Of a DNA stretch of 64,000 bases, positions 44,987 through 53,977 are shown in pieces. The notes below the pieces were generated by a model. It made no database searches and was not told the DNA's origin. It saw only the letters and a program-made list of their open reading frames with translations. The position numbers were made by a program, and so were the translations under genes. Location: positions 1-64,000 of the forward strand of contig NZ_JAALCR010000007.1 of the NCBI RefSeq assembly GCF_011065895.1. The letters are read 5' to 3'. How positions within the stretch are numbered: position 1 is the first letter of the stretch; every line of letters begins with the position of its first letter. The DNA comes from Paludisphaera rhizosphaerae (GTDB lineage Bacteria; Planctomycetota; Planctomycetia; Isosphaerales; Isosphaeraceae).

Positions 44987-46621
44987 GTGGCGTACCGCGT
45001 GCTCGTGACCGACAAGCTCTCCGAAGAAGGCCTGGCCCTCCTCCGCGCCGAGAAGGACGTCGAGGTCGTCGTCGACACCAAGCTGGCCAAGGATCCGAAG
45101 GCGCTGAAGGAAGCGCTGAAGGACGCCGACGGGATCGCCATCCGCTCCGGCACCACGCTCACGGCCGAGGTCCTGGAAGGCCAGACCCGGCTCAAGGCGA
45201 TCGTCCGCGCCGGCGTTGGCGTCGACAACATCGACGTGCCCGCCGCCACCAAGCAGGGCATCGTCGTGATGAACACGCCGGGGGGGAACACGATCTCCAC
45301 GGCCGAGCAGACGATGGCCCTGATGCTGGCCCTCTCGCGCAACACCCCCAGGGCCGACGCCAGCCTGAAGGCCGGCAAGTGGGACCGCAACGCCCTGACC
45401 GGCGTGCAGCTTGAGGGCAAGACGCTGGGCGTCGTCGGCCTCGGCCGCGTCGGCCTGGCGGTCGCCCAGCGGGCGCTCGGGTTCGAGATGAAGGTGCTGG
45501 GTTATGACCCGCTCCTCTCCGCTGAGAAGGCCCAGGAGCACGGCGTCGAGTTCGTCCCCAAGCTGGACGACCTCTGGCCCCAGTGCGACTACATCACCCT
45601 GCACACGCCGCTGACGCCCGAGACCCGCCACGTGGTCTCCGCCAAGGCGATCGCCTCGATGAAGCCGAACGTCCGGATCATCAACTGCGCCCGCGGCGGC
45701 CTGATCGACGACGCCGCCCTGCTGGAGGCGCTGAATTCGGGCAAGGTCGCGGGCGTCGCGGTCGACGTCTTCGAGACCGAGCCGCCGCCGGCCGACGAAC
45801 CGATCGTCGCCCACCCGAAGTCGGTCGTCACGCCCCACCTCGGCGCCTCCACCGAGGAAGCCCAGGTGAACGTGGCCATTGAGGCCGCCCATCTCCTCTG
45901 CGACTACCTGATCCGCGGCCAGGTCCGCTGCTCCGTCAACACGCCGACCCTCGACCGGGCCGAGATGCAGGCTCTCCGCGGCCACCTCGACCTGGCCTGG
46001 CGGCTGGGTTTGCTGCACTCCCAGATGGACCGGGGCGCGATCAGCAAGGCCGTCCTCACCTACCGCGGCGAGGCTGCGCTCAAGAACACCAAGCTTCTCA
46101 CCGCCTGCTTCGCCGCAGGCCTGATGGAAGGCTCGCTGGATCAGAACGTCAACCTCGTCAACGCCCTGCCGTTCGCTCGCGAGCGCGGGCTGGTCATCGA
46201 GGAAAAGTCCGTCGAGGCCCCCGGCGACTTCGGCACCCTGATCCAGGCCGACGTGACGACCGACAAGAAGACGTACACCGCCTCCGGCACGCTCTTCGGC
46301 AAGGAGTACCTGCGGCTGGTCCGGCTGGGCTCGTTCCAACTGGACGCCCACTTCGACGGCCCGCTGCTGATCTTCACCCACAACGACCGCCCCGGCCTGA
46401 TCGGCTTCCTGGGGACGACGCTGGGCGACCTCGGCGTGAACATCGCCCAGATGAACGTCGGCCGCGAGAAGCCCGGCGGCGAGGCCATCGGCGTCGTCAA
46501 CCTCGACGGCGTCCCCAGCCAGGAAGCCCTCGACGCCATCGCCAAGCACCAGGACATCCTCAGCGTCCGCCTCGTCAAGCTCCCCGCCCAGGGCGTGCTG
46601 CCGAGCTGGCTGGGCTCCTGA
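44987..46621 (+). CDS. serA: D-3-phosphoglycerate dehydrogenase
   Basis: 544 aa, GTG start with CGGAG seven bases upstream. The long (type 1) form: substrate domain 1-100 and 290-320, Rossmann NAD domain (GKTLGVVGLGRVGLAVAQRA), catalytic Arg/Glu/His around INCARGGLIDDAALLEAL and TPHLGASTEEAQ (His near 284). The allosteric substrate-binding domain (about 320-450, SVNTPTLDRAEMQALRGHL) and C-terminal ACT domain (455-544, LLIFTHNDRPGLIGFLGTTL) suggest feedback by L-serine. First step of serine synthesis in the cytoplasm; pairs with the class V aminotransferase upstream. Confidence 0.96.
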   Translation: MAYRVLVTDKLSEEGLALLRAEKDVEVVVDTKLAKDPKALKEALKDADGIAIRSGTTLTAEVLEGQTRLKAIVRAGVGVDNIDVPAATKQGIVVMNTPGGNTISTAEQTMALMLALSRNTPRADASLKAGKWDRNALTGVQLEGKTLGVVGLGRVGLAVAQRALGFEMKVLGYDPLLSAEKAQEHGVEFVPKLDDLWPQCDYITLHTPLTPETRHVVSAKAIASMKPNVRIINCARGGLIDDAALLEALNSGKVAGVAVDVFETEPPPADEPIVAHPKSVVTPHLGASTEEAQVNVAIEAAHLLCDYLIRGQVRCSVNTPTLDRAEMQALRGHLDLAWRLGLLHSQMDRGAISKAVLTYRGEAALKNTKLLTACFAAGLMEGSLDQNVNLVNALPFARERGLVIEEKSVEAPGDFGTLIQADVTTDKKTYTASGTLFGKEYLRLVRLGSFQLDAHFDGPLLIFTHNDRPGLIGFLGTTLGDLGVNIAQMNVGREKPGGEAIGVVNLDGVPSQEALDAIAKHQDILSVRLVKLPAQGVLPSWLGS

Positions 46622-46628
46622 AGTCCCA

Positions 46629-46666
46629 TGCGGAGGCCGACGCAAACCTGCGCGACGGCCTCCGCA
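46629..46666 (+). terminator. Terminator of serA
   Basis: TGCGGAGGCC, 18-nt loop, GGCCTCCGCA, then TTCTCCC: a perfect 10-bp stem, 7 nt past the stop. Confidence 0.65.
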
Positions 46667-46698
46667 TTCTCCCCCGCTCTCCGACCAGCGAGGCGGCT

Positions 46699-47055
46699 AT
46701 GAAGACGCTCGGCAAGCGGTCGATCTCCATCGCTCGGGCGATGCTGATCGTTGCAGGGGTTGCCATGGTCGCGGCCTCGCCCCGCTTCTTGGTCGACGCC
46801 TTCAGGTTTGTATCCGACACCACGGTTTATGCGCCCGGATATACCGAGGCCGGCTTTGAATCCGTTCGGCTCGGGATGAAACGGGCCGAAGTCCTCTCAC
46901 GGCTAGGCCCGCCTCTAAAGACTCGACGTGAAGCGGGATCCGTCGTCCTCTCGTATTCAGGAACCCGCGTCGACAGCAGCTACTGGATGCGAATCATCGT
47001 CATCGGGCCTGACGAGAAGGTCGCCGAGGTCGTCGCCGATTGGTACCAGGACTGA
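46699..47055 (+). CDS. Small exported protein, BamE/SmpA-like
   Basis: 118 aa. One hydrophobic head (SIARAMLIVAGVAMVAASPR), then GFESVRLGMKRAEVLSRLGP, the vxxGMtrxeVxxxLGxP pattern of SmpA/OmlA (BamE-like) domains, and a beta-sheet tail (WMRIIVIGPDEKVAEVVADW). No lipobox Cys, unlike true BamE, so it is anchored by the head or cleaved. Alone between serA and a convergent membrane protein. Function unknown. Confidence 0.7.
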   Translation: MKTLGKRSISIARAMLIVAGVAMVAASPRFLVDAFRFVSDTTVYAPGYTEAGFESVRLGMKRAEVLSRLGPPLKTRREAGSVVLSYSGTRVDSSYWMRIIVIGPDEKVAEVVADWYQD

Positions 47056-47163
47056 TCGCAAGCCCCGCGACGGCGGTACCCATTGCGACGCCGTCCCGTC
47101 ATTCGCGCCCTTCAACCTCCGCGGCGTATCTTTGGAAGCCGAAGCCCTCTCCCCTTCAATCCG

Positions 47164-48051
47164 TCACACGAGCGACGAAGGAGGCGGCCAAGCATCTCCC
47201 ATGAAGTCTGGGTCCTCGACCCGACCTTTGGGCCGCTCGAAATACATCTTGAATTCGGGCCGCAGCCCGTATGTCAGTGATATGGCCGTGTAGACGATTC
47301 CGAACATCGTCAGAGCGAAGAGGCCCGAGCCGACGATGTGGCAGGTGTATCCCCATCGCCGCCGGAGTAGCATGCCGACGCTCCCAGCGATCATGGCCCC
47401 GGCCATCGTCAGGTAGAGCGACCCGAAGCCCAGACACATCCACATGACCCTCGGCAGGTCGCCGGGGTAGGTATTCGCCGTCCGTCCCACGAGGCGGTTC
47501 AATCCCCACGCCCCGCCGCTGGCCTCGTCCGCGCCCAGGGCCAGAATCAAGAGGCTCACCAGCCCAAGGGCGAGCGCCGGGAGAGCCAGGACGAGGTCCG
47601 CGACGGCGAAGCCGCGGATCATCCTCTCGCTGACGAACCCGCTCTCTGCGAGAGTCCCCTCCTTGAGGGGGTGAGCGACGGGTGCATCCCAATGCACGTC
47701 GACCCGATCGAATCCCGCCGGACGGTTGCTCAGGGCAACACGGGCCACAGCCCGATGCAACCGGCCCTCGTGATCCTCCACGAGGATCGGATGGATGGAA
47801 TAGCCGCGAGTCACGGCCTTCAGAGTCCAGACGTCGAACGCATCCGCCCGTCGCCATTCGACCACCCGGAGCCCTCGGGTGGCGGCCCAGCGATCAAGGA
47901 GCCTGGGAACGCTGTAAGTCTCATGGAGGAGGTAGCCGCACACCGCGAACGGCCAGGCGAGGGCGATGAATCCGAAGAACCACACGGCCCTCTCCGAACC
48001 TCGAGGAGATTTCTTTAACCGTCTGAGTTCGCCGGGGCGGGCTCGAATCAA
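47164..48051 (-). CDS. Membrane protein of unknown function
   Basis: 295 aa. Hydrophobic segments at about 23-42 (AVWFFGFIALAWPFAVCGYL), 148-173, 203-225 and 236-257 (HIVGSGLFALTMFGIVYTAI). The 105-residue loop between the first and second helix (RGLRVVEWRRADAFDVWTLK, HPILVEDHEGRLHRAVARVA, FDRVDVHWDAPVAHPL) is beta-rich and probably periplasmic. The C-terminus is hydrophilic. No family recognised. Convergent with the BamE-like gene, 34 bases from the aldehyde dehydrogenase stop. Confidence 0.7.
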   Translation of the reverse strand: MIRARPGELRRLKKSPRGSERAVWFFGFIALAWPFAVCGYLLHETYSVPRLLDRWAATRGLRVVEWRRADAFDVWTLKAVTRGYSIHPILVEDHEGRLHRAVARVALSNRPAGFDRVDVHWDAPVAHPLKEGTLAESGFVSERMIRGFAVADLVLALPALALGLVSLLILALGADEASGGAWGLNRLVGRTANTYPGDLPRVMWMCLGFGSLYLTMAGAMIAGSVGMLLRRRWGYTCHIVGSGLFALTMFGIVYTAISLTYGLRPEFKMYFERPKGRVEDPDFMGDAWPPPSSLV

Positions 48052-48084
48052 GAGACGGGCCCGCCCCGTGGGTCCTCGAAATCG

Positions 48085-49563
48085 TCACTTCAGCGACACG
48101 GTCACCGTCTTGTGCTCGGTGTAGTTTTCCAGGGCCTTGAAGCCCAGCTCGCGGCCGATGCCGCTGGCCTTGAAGCCGCCGAAGGGGGCGGCGGCGTCGA
48201 AGACGTCGTAGCAGTTGATCCAGACGGTGCCGGCCCGCAGGCGGTCGGCCAGGGAGTGGGCCTTGCCGATGTCGCGCGACCAGACGGCGGCGGCGAGGCC
48301 GTAGTCGGTCGTGTTGGCCCGCTGGACGACTTCCTCAACGTCCTTGAACTTCAGCACCTGCATGACGGGGCCGAAGATCTCGTCGGTGGCGATGGCCATG
48401 TGGTCCTTCACGTCGGCGAAGACGGTGGGCTTGATGAAGTAGCCCTTGTCGCCGGCGCGCTCGCCGCCCGTGACGCACCTGGCGCCCTGCTCCTTCCCCT
48501 TGGCGATGTAGCCGAGGATCTTGTTGAACTGGTCCTCGTCGATCTGCGGGCCCTGGTCGGTGTCGGCCGCGAACGGGTCGCCGACCTTCCGCTTCTCGGT
48601 GGCCGCGGCGAGCTTGTCCACCATCTTGTCGTAGATCTTGTCCTGGACCAGCAGGCGGCTGCCGGCGCAGCAGCACTGGCCCTGGTTGAGGAAGAGGCCG
48701 AGCATGGCGCCGTCGACGGCCGCGTCAAGGTCGGCGTCGGCGAAGACGATGTTGGGGCTCTTGCCGCCGAGTTCCAGCGTCACCCGCTTCAGGGTCTTGG
48801 CCGCGTCCCGCATGATGATCTTGCCGACCTCGGTCGAGCCGGTGAACGCGATCTTGTCGACGTCCTTGTGGGCGACCAGCGGCGCTCCGGCGGGCTCGCC
48901 GAAGCCGGTGACGAGGTTGATGACGCCGGCCGGGAAGCCGGCCTCCATCGCCAGTTCGCCCATGCGGAGGGCGGTCAGCGGCGTCTGCTCGGCCGGCTTC
49001 ATGACGATGGTGCAGCCGGCGGCCAGCGCGGGGCCCCACTTCCAGGCGACCATCAGCATCGGGAAGTTCCAGGGGATGATCTGGCCGACCACTCCCACGG
49101 GCTCTCGCTTGCTGTAACAGAAGTAGTCGCCGCGGATGGGGATGGTGTCGCCGGTGATCTTGTCGGCCCAGCCGGCGTAGTAGCGGATGCAGTCGACGAC
49201 CAGCGGCAGGTCGCCGTTGCGGGCTTCCTTCAGCGGCTTACCGTTGTCCAGGGATTCCAGCGCCGCGAGGTCGTCGATGTTGGCCTCGATCAGGTCGGCC
49301 AGCTTGTACATCAGCTTGCCGCGGTCGCGGGCGTCCATCTTCGACCAGGGCCCGGAGTCGAACGCCTTGCGAGCCGCCTTGACCGCCAGGTCGATGTCGG
49401 CGGCGGTCCCCTCGGCGACCTGGGCGATCTCCTTCTCCGTGGCGGGATTGATCGTCGCGAACGTCCTCCCCTCGACGGCGTCGCGGAACTTGCCGTCGAT
49501 CAGGAGCTTGGTCTGGTAAGAAGCGGCGGGCTTGTCCTTGCGAGCCTTGGTGGCGGTGGCCAT
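48085..49563 (-). CDS. NAD(P)-dependent aldehyde dehydrogenase
   Basis: 492 aa from ATG 49563, AAGGA upstream; an upstream start would add 31 unrelated residues. ALDH superfamily: [20 protein letters not shown] (Asn), [30 protein letters not shown] (cofactor), catalytic Glu in [20 protein letters not shown] and catalytic Cys in [17 protein letters not shown], plus [20 protein letters not shown]. The lysine and asparagine of the active site are present. Closest to the ALDH1/betaine-aldehyde clade; substrate uncertain. Oxidises an aldehyde to its acid in the cytoplasm. Monocistronic. Confidence 0.93.
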   Translation of the reverse strand: MATATKARKDKPAASYQTKLLIDGKFRDAVEGRTFATINPATEKEIAQVAEGTAADIDLAVKAARKAFDSGPWSKMDARDRGKLMYKLADLIEANIDDLAALESLDNGKPLKEARNGDLPLVVDCIRYYAGWADKITGDTIPIRGDYFCYSKREPVGVVGQIIPWNFPMLMVAWKWGPALAAGCTIVMKPAEQTPLTALRMGELAMEAGFPAGVINLVTGFGEPAGAPLVAHKDVDKIAFTGSTEVGKIIMRDAAKTLKRVTLELGGKSPNIVFADADLDAAVDGAMLGLFLNQGQCCCAGSRLLVQDKIYDKMVDKLAAATEKRKVGDPFAADTDQGPQIDEDQFNKILGYIAKGKEQGARCVTGGERAGDKGYFIKPTVFADVKDHMAIATDEIFGPVMQVLKFKDVEEVVQRANTTDYGLAAAVWSRDIGKAHSLADRLRAGTVWINCYDVFDAAAPFGGFKASGIGRELGFKALENYTEHKTVTVSLK

Positions 49564-49721
49564 GCGCACGTCCTTTCCGGTGTCGCCGAGACGAGGGCGG
49601 AGGAGAGATGGGACGCGACCCGCATCTCCACGCGGGCGGTCCGTTCTTACCCTCATCTTAGGGGGGGCCGGACGAGTGATTCAAGGACGCGGCAGTTCCT
49701 CGTCGAACCGGAGGTGCGAAC

Positions 49722-50417
49722 TCATGCCGGTTCGACGAGCCGGGGCACATGAACTCGGACATCACCATCGTTGCCGAAATGGAATTCGACCCCGTGCCGC
49801 CAGAGATCGAAGAAGGGTTGGAACGGCTCCTCGATCGTCGAAGCGTCTCGGTATAAGGGCCAGAGCACGAAATGCCGCAAGTTGACGTCGGCAAATGACT
49901 GGAACGCCTCCTCCAACGCCAAAATTGGGCTCTCGCGAGGCGAGAGCGCCCCCATGTAGCTCTTGATGGCCGTATGGATGATGAACTCAAGATCCTCTTG
50001 GCCCTGCCCCCAAGGTTCGACCCTTTGGATGATCTCCACTCTCGGTAGTGGTTCGAGGACCGCGACTGGACCATCGAGGCCGCGAATTTGGGCCATGAGT
50101 TTGACGTTCAGGAGATGGCCGAGAACGAGTTCGACCGCATATGACGCGGTGATCGGGGATGGATCGAAGACGTTGAAATACGCGTCGTACTCATCATAGT
50201 CCGGGGGCCATCCCTCGGCCGCTGCACGATAGACCGACAGGAGCCGAGGGACGATCTCGTCCCCCGCCTCGACCCCCGCGAGGACTTCCATCAGTCCGAC
50301 TCCGTCCGGTCGAAATCGCTGAAAGAAGTCGACGAGATCCCCTGGTCTCCATGGCCGTCGCGGATCGAGGCCCGCGACGGCCCTGCACCGAGCCAGGAAG
50401 GATTCATACTCGGGCAC
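49722..50417 (-). CDS. Hypothetical soluble protein, 231 aa
   Basis: No signal peptide and no membrane segment. Acidic, helical and Asp/Glu/Phe-rich (WRPGDLVDFFQRFRPDGVGL, LSVYRAAAEGWPPDYDEYDA, EAFQSFADVNLRHFVLWPLY, FHFGNDGDVRVHVPRL). The DEYDAYFNVFDPSP segment looks conserved-type. No domain recognised. Ends 10 bases after the start of the minus-strand intergenic gap to dus, and both are on the same strand with only 9 bases between, so they may be co-transcribed. Confidence 0.6.
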   Translation of the reverse strand: MPEYESFLARCRAVAGLDPRRPWRPGDLVDFFQRFRPDGVGLMEVLAGVEAGDEIVPRLLSVYRAAAEGWPPDYDEYDAYFNVFDPSPITASYAVELVLGHLLNVKLMAQIRGLDGPVAVLEPLPRVEIIQRVEPWGQGQEDLEFIIHTAIKSYMGALSPRESPILALEEAFQSFADVNLRHFVLWPLYRDASTIEEPFQPFFDLWRHGVEFHFGNDGDVRVHVPRLVEPA

Positions 50418-50426
50418 TCGTCATCC

Positions 50427-51554
50427 TCACCACGCCTCGATCGGCCCCGAAGGCACCGGCACGTGGGCCTCGAAGTGCCCGGGGAGCGGGCCCCAGGGGC
50501 CTTCGGCGCGGACTTCGGCGACGACGCGGTCGAAGACTTCGCTGGATCGGAGGTTGATCAGTTCCAGATAGTATTTCTTGGGCATGCGGGTGAAGTGGTA
50601 GTACCACTTGAGGATCTTGCGGAACTGCAGGCAGGCGAAGTGCTCGCCGCGGCGGTCGAGCAGGCCGTGGAAGTGGATGCTCATGAAGTCGAGCCGCTCG
50701 TCGAAGCTCGGGTCGGGGCCGGGCTCGCCGGTGCGGACCCAGTGGTCGAGCTGGCGGAAGAAGAACGGGTTGGCCAGCGAGCCGCGGCCGATCGACACCG
50801 CGGCGCAGCCGGTCTCTTCCATCATCGAAGCCGCGTCGGCGATCGACCGCACGTCGCCGTTGGCCACGATGGGCATGGAGTCGACGGCGTCGACCACCGC
50901 CTTGATCCCCGAGCGGTTGACCTGGCCCGAGAACCCCTGCTCACGCGTCCGGCCGTGGATGATCACCGCGGCGACGCCGATCTGCTCGAAGGCTCGCGCC
51001 AGGGCCGGCGCCGTCAGCGATTCGTCGTCCCAGCCCAGCCGCATCTTGACCGTCACCGGCACGCCGGCCGCTTTCACCACAGCCTCGACCAGTTCGGTCG
51101 CACGATCCGCCTGGCACATCAGCGCCGAGCCGCCGCCGATGCGGACGACCTTGCGGACGGGGCACCCCATGTTGATGTCGACGATCGACGCCCCGTGCGC
51201 CGCGACGTGGCGAGCGGCCTGCTCCATCTCGGAAGCGACCTGGCCGTAGATCTGGATCGAGAGCGGCTTGTCCGCCGGGCAGGTCTCGGAAAGCTCCAGG
51301 GCGCGGCGGCGATGCTCGATGAGCGACCGGGCGTTGACGAGGTCGGTCGTCGCCAGGCCGAGGCCGCCCAGCTCGCGCACGGCGAGCCGGTAGGCCAGGC
51401 TCGTGTACCCGGCCAGCGGGGCGAGGAAGAACCGCGAAGGGATCGCCACGCCCCCAATCGCGAACGGCTCGCGGGCGATCGGCGGGACCGGCGGGTACAA
51501 TGGTTCGGCGGGGCTCAACGATCGGCTCCGGGGCTGCGGAACGGCGTACAGCAT
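50427..51554 (-). CDS. dusB: tRNA-dihydrouridine synthase
   Basis: 375 aa, with a Pro-rich head of about 30 residues before the enzyme starts (FAIGGVAIPSRFFLAPLAGY). FMN-binding TIM barrel reducing uridines in tRNA: LAPLAGYTSLAYRLAVRELG, IQIYGQVASEMEQAARH, catalytic Cys131 in DINMGCPVRKVVRIGGGSAL, VKMRLGWDDESL, IHGRTREQGFSGQVN and IVANGDVRSIADAASMMEET. The C-terminal helical tRNA-binding domain includes FACLQFRKILKWYYHFTRMP. DusB-like by the GCPV motif. The ATG is 4 bases from the REPIN copy B, so the promoter must lie in or beyond the repeat. Confidence 0.92.
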   Translation of the reverse strand: MLYAVPQPRSRSLSPAEPLYPPVPPIAREPFAIGGVAIPSRFFLAPLAGYTSLAYRLAVRELGGLGLATTDLVNARSLIEHRRRALELSETCPADKPLSIQIYGQVASEMEQAARHVAAHGASIVDINMGCPVRKVVRIGGGSALMCQADRATELVEAVVKAAGVPVTVKMRLGWDDESLTAPALARAFEQIGVAAVIIHGRTREQGFSGQVNRSGIKAVVDAVDSMPIVANGDVRSIADAASMMEETGCAAVSIGRGSLANPFFFRQLDHWVRTGEPGPDPSFDERLDFMSIHFHGLLDRRGEHFACLQFRKILKWYYHFTRMPKKYYLELINLRSSEVFDRVVAEVRAEGPWGPLPGHFEAHVPVPSGPIEAW

Positions 51555-51557
51555 TCA

Positions 51558-51716
51558 ACGGCCTTCCCCTCTGGAGGGGGAAGGTGGCCCGAAGGGCCGG
51601 ATGAGGGGGATGACCGGCGTCGCGCTCGAAGCAGGCATCGGATGTGAGTCCGACGGCGGTCGTCCCCCTCATCTGACCGCTGCGCGGTCTGTCTTCCCCC
51701 TCCAGGGGGGAAGACG
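51558..51716. repeat. REPIN-like repeat, copy B
   Basis: ACGGCCTTCCCCTCTGGAGG with GGGCCGGATGAGGGGGATGA at the left; TCGTCCCCCTCATCTGACCG and CTTCCCCCTCCAGGGGGGAA at the right. Same orientation as copies A and C. Sits between dusB and the methyltransferase. Confidence 0.9.
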
Positions 51717-51742
51717 AAGGTCGGTTCCCACTTTTGATCACC

Positions 51743-52999
51743 ATGACATCATACGAAAACGACGCCCGCCGCTCGACCCAGGTTCGCCGCGTCCGGGGTG
51801 CGGACGGTTCCGACGCCGAGTTCGATCTCCTGACGACCGAGGACGGCCTCGCCCTGCTGGCCGAGGTCCAGACCGTGAAATCGCCCGGCCCGGCCGACGT
51901 GACCCGTTGGCGGAAGCGGCACGCGCCGGAGGTCGTCGCAGCGGCGTTGCGGCTGGCGGAAGCCCGGCGCAAGGGGGCGGTCAAGTATTCCCGGAGCGAT
52001 CGGATGTGGCTCGACCCGGTGGGCGTCGAGCAGGCGACGGCGGAGATCGTGGCCGAGCACAAGGCCCGGCGGTTTCAGGCCGACGTGGTGGTCGACCTTT
52101 GCTCCGGGATCGGCGGCGACGCGGTCGCGCTGGCGGCCCGGTCGAACGTCCTGGCCGTCGACCGCGATCGGGGGATGGCCCGCCGCGTCGCCTGGAACGC
52201 GGACGCCTACGACCGCGGCGGCCGCGTCCTCCCCTGCCAGTCGACGGCCGAGGCGTTCCCCATCCCCGCCGGCGCCTGGGTCCACATCGACCCCGACCGC
52301 CGCACCTCCGGCAAGGGCCGCGCCGTGGCCGCCGAGGGCTACGTCCCGGGGCCGGAGTTCCTCCATCAACTGATCCGCACAGCCCCCGCCGGCGCGATCA
52401 AGCTCGGCCCGGCCAGCGACTTCGCCGGATTCGTCGCCAACCTCCCCTGCGAGGTCGAGATCATCAGCCTGGACGGCGAGGCCAAGGAGGCCACCGTCTG
52501 GTTCGGCGCGGCAGCCACCGCATCCCGACGCGCCACCAAACTGCCCGAGGCCGTCACCTGGACCGATCGCATGGGTGAGCCGTCGGCGAACGACTTCCCG
52601 GCCGTCGCCCCGGCCGTCGGCCGCTGGCTGTACGACCCGGACCCCGCCCTCTCGCGGTCGGGCCTGCTCGACTCGTTCGCCAGAGCCCACGGCCTGGGCC
52701 GGATCGCCGCCGACCTCCCCTACCTCACGGCCGACGTCTTCCTCGCCACGCCCTGGCTCGAAGCCTTCGAGGTGCTGGAGGTCCACCCGCTCGACCTCAA
52801 AAAGCTCCGCCGCCAGATCGACGCCTCATCCCTCGGCCCCGTCCAGGTCAAGCACAAGACGACCGACCTGAAGCCCGAAGCCCTCCGCCCCCTGCTCCGC
52901 CCCAAAGGCGACGCCCCCGCCGTCCTCTTTCTCACCGGAGGAGCCGGCCCCGGCCGGGCGTTCGTCACGCGGCGTCCTGGGATCACCCCGACACGCTGA
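51743..52999 (+). CDS. Class I SAM-dependent methyltransferase with THUMP-like C-terminal domain
   Basis: 418 aa from ATG 51743 (MTSYENDARRSTQ); a TTG three codons upstream is in frame but weak. SAM motif I VVDLCSGIGGDAVALAARSN at about 115-134, acidic VDRDRGMARRVAWNAD after it and motif IV-like WVHIDPDRR followed by TSGKGR. The C-terminal THUMP-like domain runs from about 310 (LGRIAADLPYLTADVFLATP; LKKLRRQIDASSLGPVQVKH). Known relatives are annotated only as class I SAM methyltransferases; an RNA substrate is likely from the THUMP-like part but unproven. Its stop overlaps the convergent neighbour by 17 bases. Confidence 0.85.
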   Translation: MTSYENDARRSTQVRRVRGADGSDAEFDLLTTEDGLALLAEVQTVKSPGPADVTRWRKRHAPEVVAAALRLAEARRKGAVKYSRSDRMWLDPVGVEQATAEIVAEHKARRFQADVVVDLCSGIGGDAVALAARSNVLAVDRDRGMARRVAWNADAYDRGGRVLPCQSTAEAFPIPAGAWVHIDPDRRTSGKGRAVAAEGYVPGPEFLHQLIRTAPAGAIKLGPASDFAGFVANLPCEVEIISLDGEAKEATVWFGAAATASRRATKLPEAVTWTDRMGEPSANDFPAVAPAVGRWLYDPDPALSRSGLLDSFARAHGLGRIAADLPYLTADVFLATPWLEAFEVLEVHPLDLKKLRRQIDASSLGPVQVKHKTTDLKPEALRPLLRPKGDAPAVLFLTGGAGPGRAFVTRRPGITPTR

Positions 53000-53747
53000 T
53001 TCCCCAGCACCAGTCCCAGGGCTCGCCAAGGTCGTCGTAAGGCCAAAGGTCGCCCATGGATTTGCGGAGTTGGACGATGTGCCGCGGGGCCCTGCTCGAG
53101 TCGCGAAGGTGGAGGAGCGGGAATCGAGGAGGATCGAGGGGCCAGGCGCGGCGGCAGAGGTCTAGCAGGGCGGGGACGCCGGGGACGGCCTCGGCGCGTG
53201 CGATCAGGTCGCGGTAGGTCCAGGGGTACGGGTAGCCCTGTCCGCTCAGGGAGACCGCCAGCCAGCCGATCTGGAACGGCCCGTCGCTTGCAATTTCGCA
53301 ACACTCGATCGGCCCGGCCGTCAGCGACCAGCCAAGGTTGAAGCCAAGTTGCTGGTCGTTCTCCTCCGACGGCTCGCGCCAAAGCGCCTCGTAAACCGGC
53401 CGCGTGGGATCTCCCAGGCTCACCCAGGCACGATAAATCGGTTTCGCGGGCAAGGCGTCGAGGGCGTCGGCCAGGCGGGCGAGGTCGGGGATGCCGCTGT
53501 CCTCGGCGTCGTACTCGATTTCACGCCAGGTCGAGATGCAGCCCCTGGTGCCTGGGACCGGCTCGTCCCAGGCCGTCGGTCGGCTGTCCTGGGCCACCGA
53601 CTTGCCGAACTTGATTTTGAAGGACAGGAAGTCCGGTTCCGACAGCCCCAGCGCGGCGAATTCTCGCACGAAGCCGGCGAGCTTCGCGGCCGTCAAATCC
53701 CGGGGCGGCTGGGGGCGGTAGAGCAGGAGCGAGGTTTGAAATGACAT
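52983..53747 (-). CDS. Hypothetical soluble protein, 254 aa
   Basis: Start ATG 53747 (MSFQTSLLLYRPQPPRDLTA), 13 codons inside a longer open frame. No signal peptide. Trp/Pro/Asp-rich (DALPAKPIYRAWVSLGDPTR, GWSLTAGPIECCEIASDGPF, VSLSGQGYPYPWTYRDLIAR, PYDDLGEPWDWCWGISVSG). The domain pattern, with repeated W and GY/PWTY, is not one I recognise. Convergent with the methyltransferase gene; preceded by REPIN copy C. Function unknown. Confidence 0.6.
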   Translation of the reverse strand: MSFQTSLLLYRPQPPRDLTAAKLAGFVREFAALGLSEPDFLSFKIKFGKSVAQDSRPTAWDEPVPGTRGCISTWREIEYDAEDSGIPDLARLADALDALPAKPIYRAWVSLGDPTRPVYEALWREPSEENDQQLGFNLGWSLTAGPIECCEIASDGPFQIGWLAVSLSGQGYPYPWTYRDLIARAEAVPGVPALLDLCRRAWPLDPPRFPLLHLRDSSRAPRHIVQLRKSMGDLWPYDDLGEPWDWCWGISVSG

Positions 53748-53787
53748 CGTCGTCGATGGATAACCTGAGTACCACCTCGATCCCATA

Positions 53788-53948
53788 ACGGCCTTCCCCC
53801 CTCGCGGGGGAAGGTGGCCGCGAAGCGGCCGGATGAGGGGGGGATCGGCGTCGCTGTAAGGTCCAACCGACGGACGCGAGTCCGACGGCGATCATCCCCC
53901 TCATCTGACCGCTGCGCGGTCTGTCTTCCCCCGCGAGGGGGGAAGACG
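53788..53948. repeat. REPIN-like repeat, copy C
   Basis: ACGGCCTTCCCCCCTCGCGG with GCGGCCGGATGAGGGGGGGA at the left; GATCATCCCCCTCATCTGAC and CTTCCCCCGCGAGGGGGGAA at the right. The loop of the outer hairpin is CTCGCGAG rather than CTGGAG as in A and B. Lies between the FtsK stop (53978) and the minus-strand gene at 53747. Confidence 0.9.
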
Positions 53949-53977
53949 TTCGTTCGGGAACTCTGGGAGTCCGCCCC

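Noticed and set aside
50941-52062. A 373-codon minus frame across REPIN copy B
   Set aside because: It contains the repeat-derived SSPLEGEDRPRSGQMRG peptide and is antisense to, or out of frame with, dusB and the methyltransferase.
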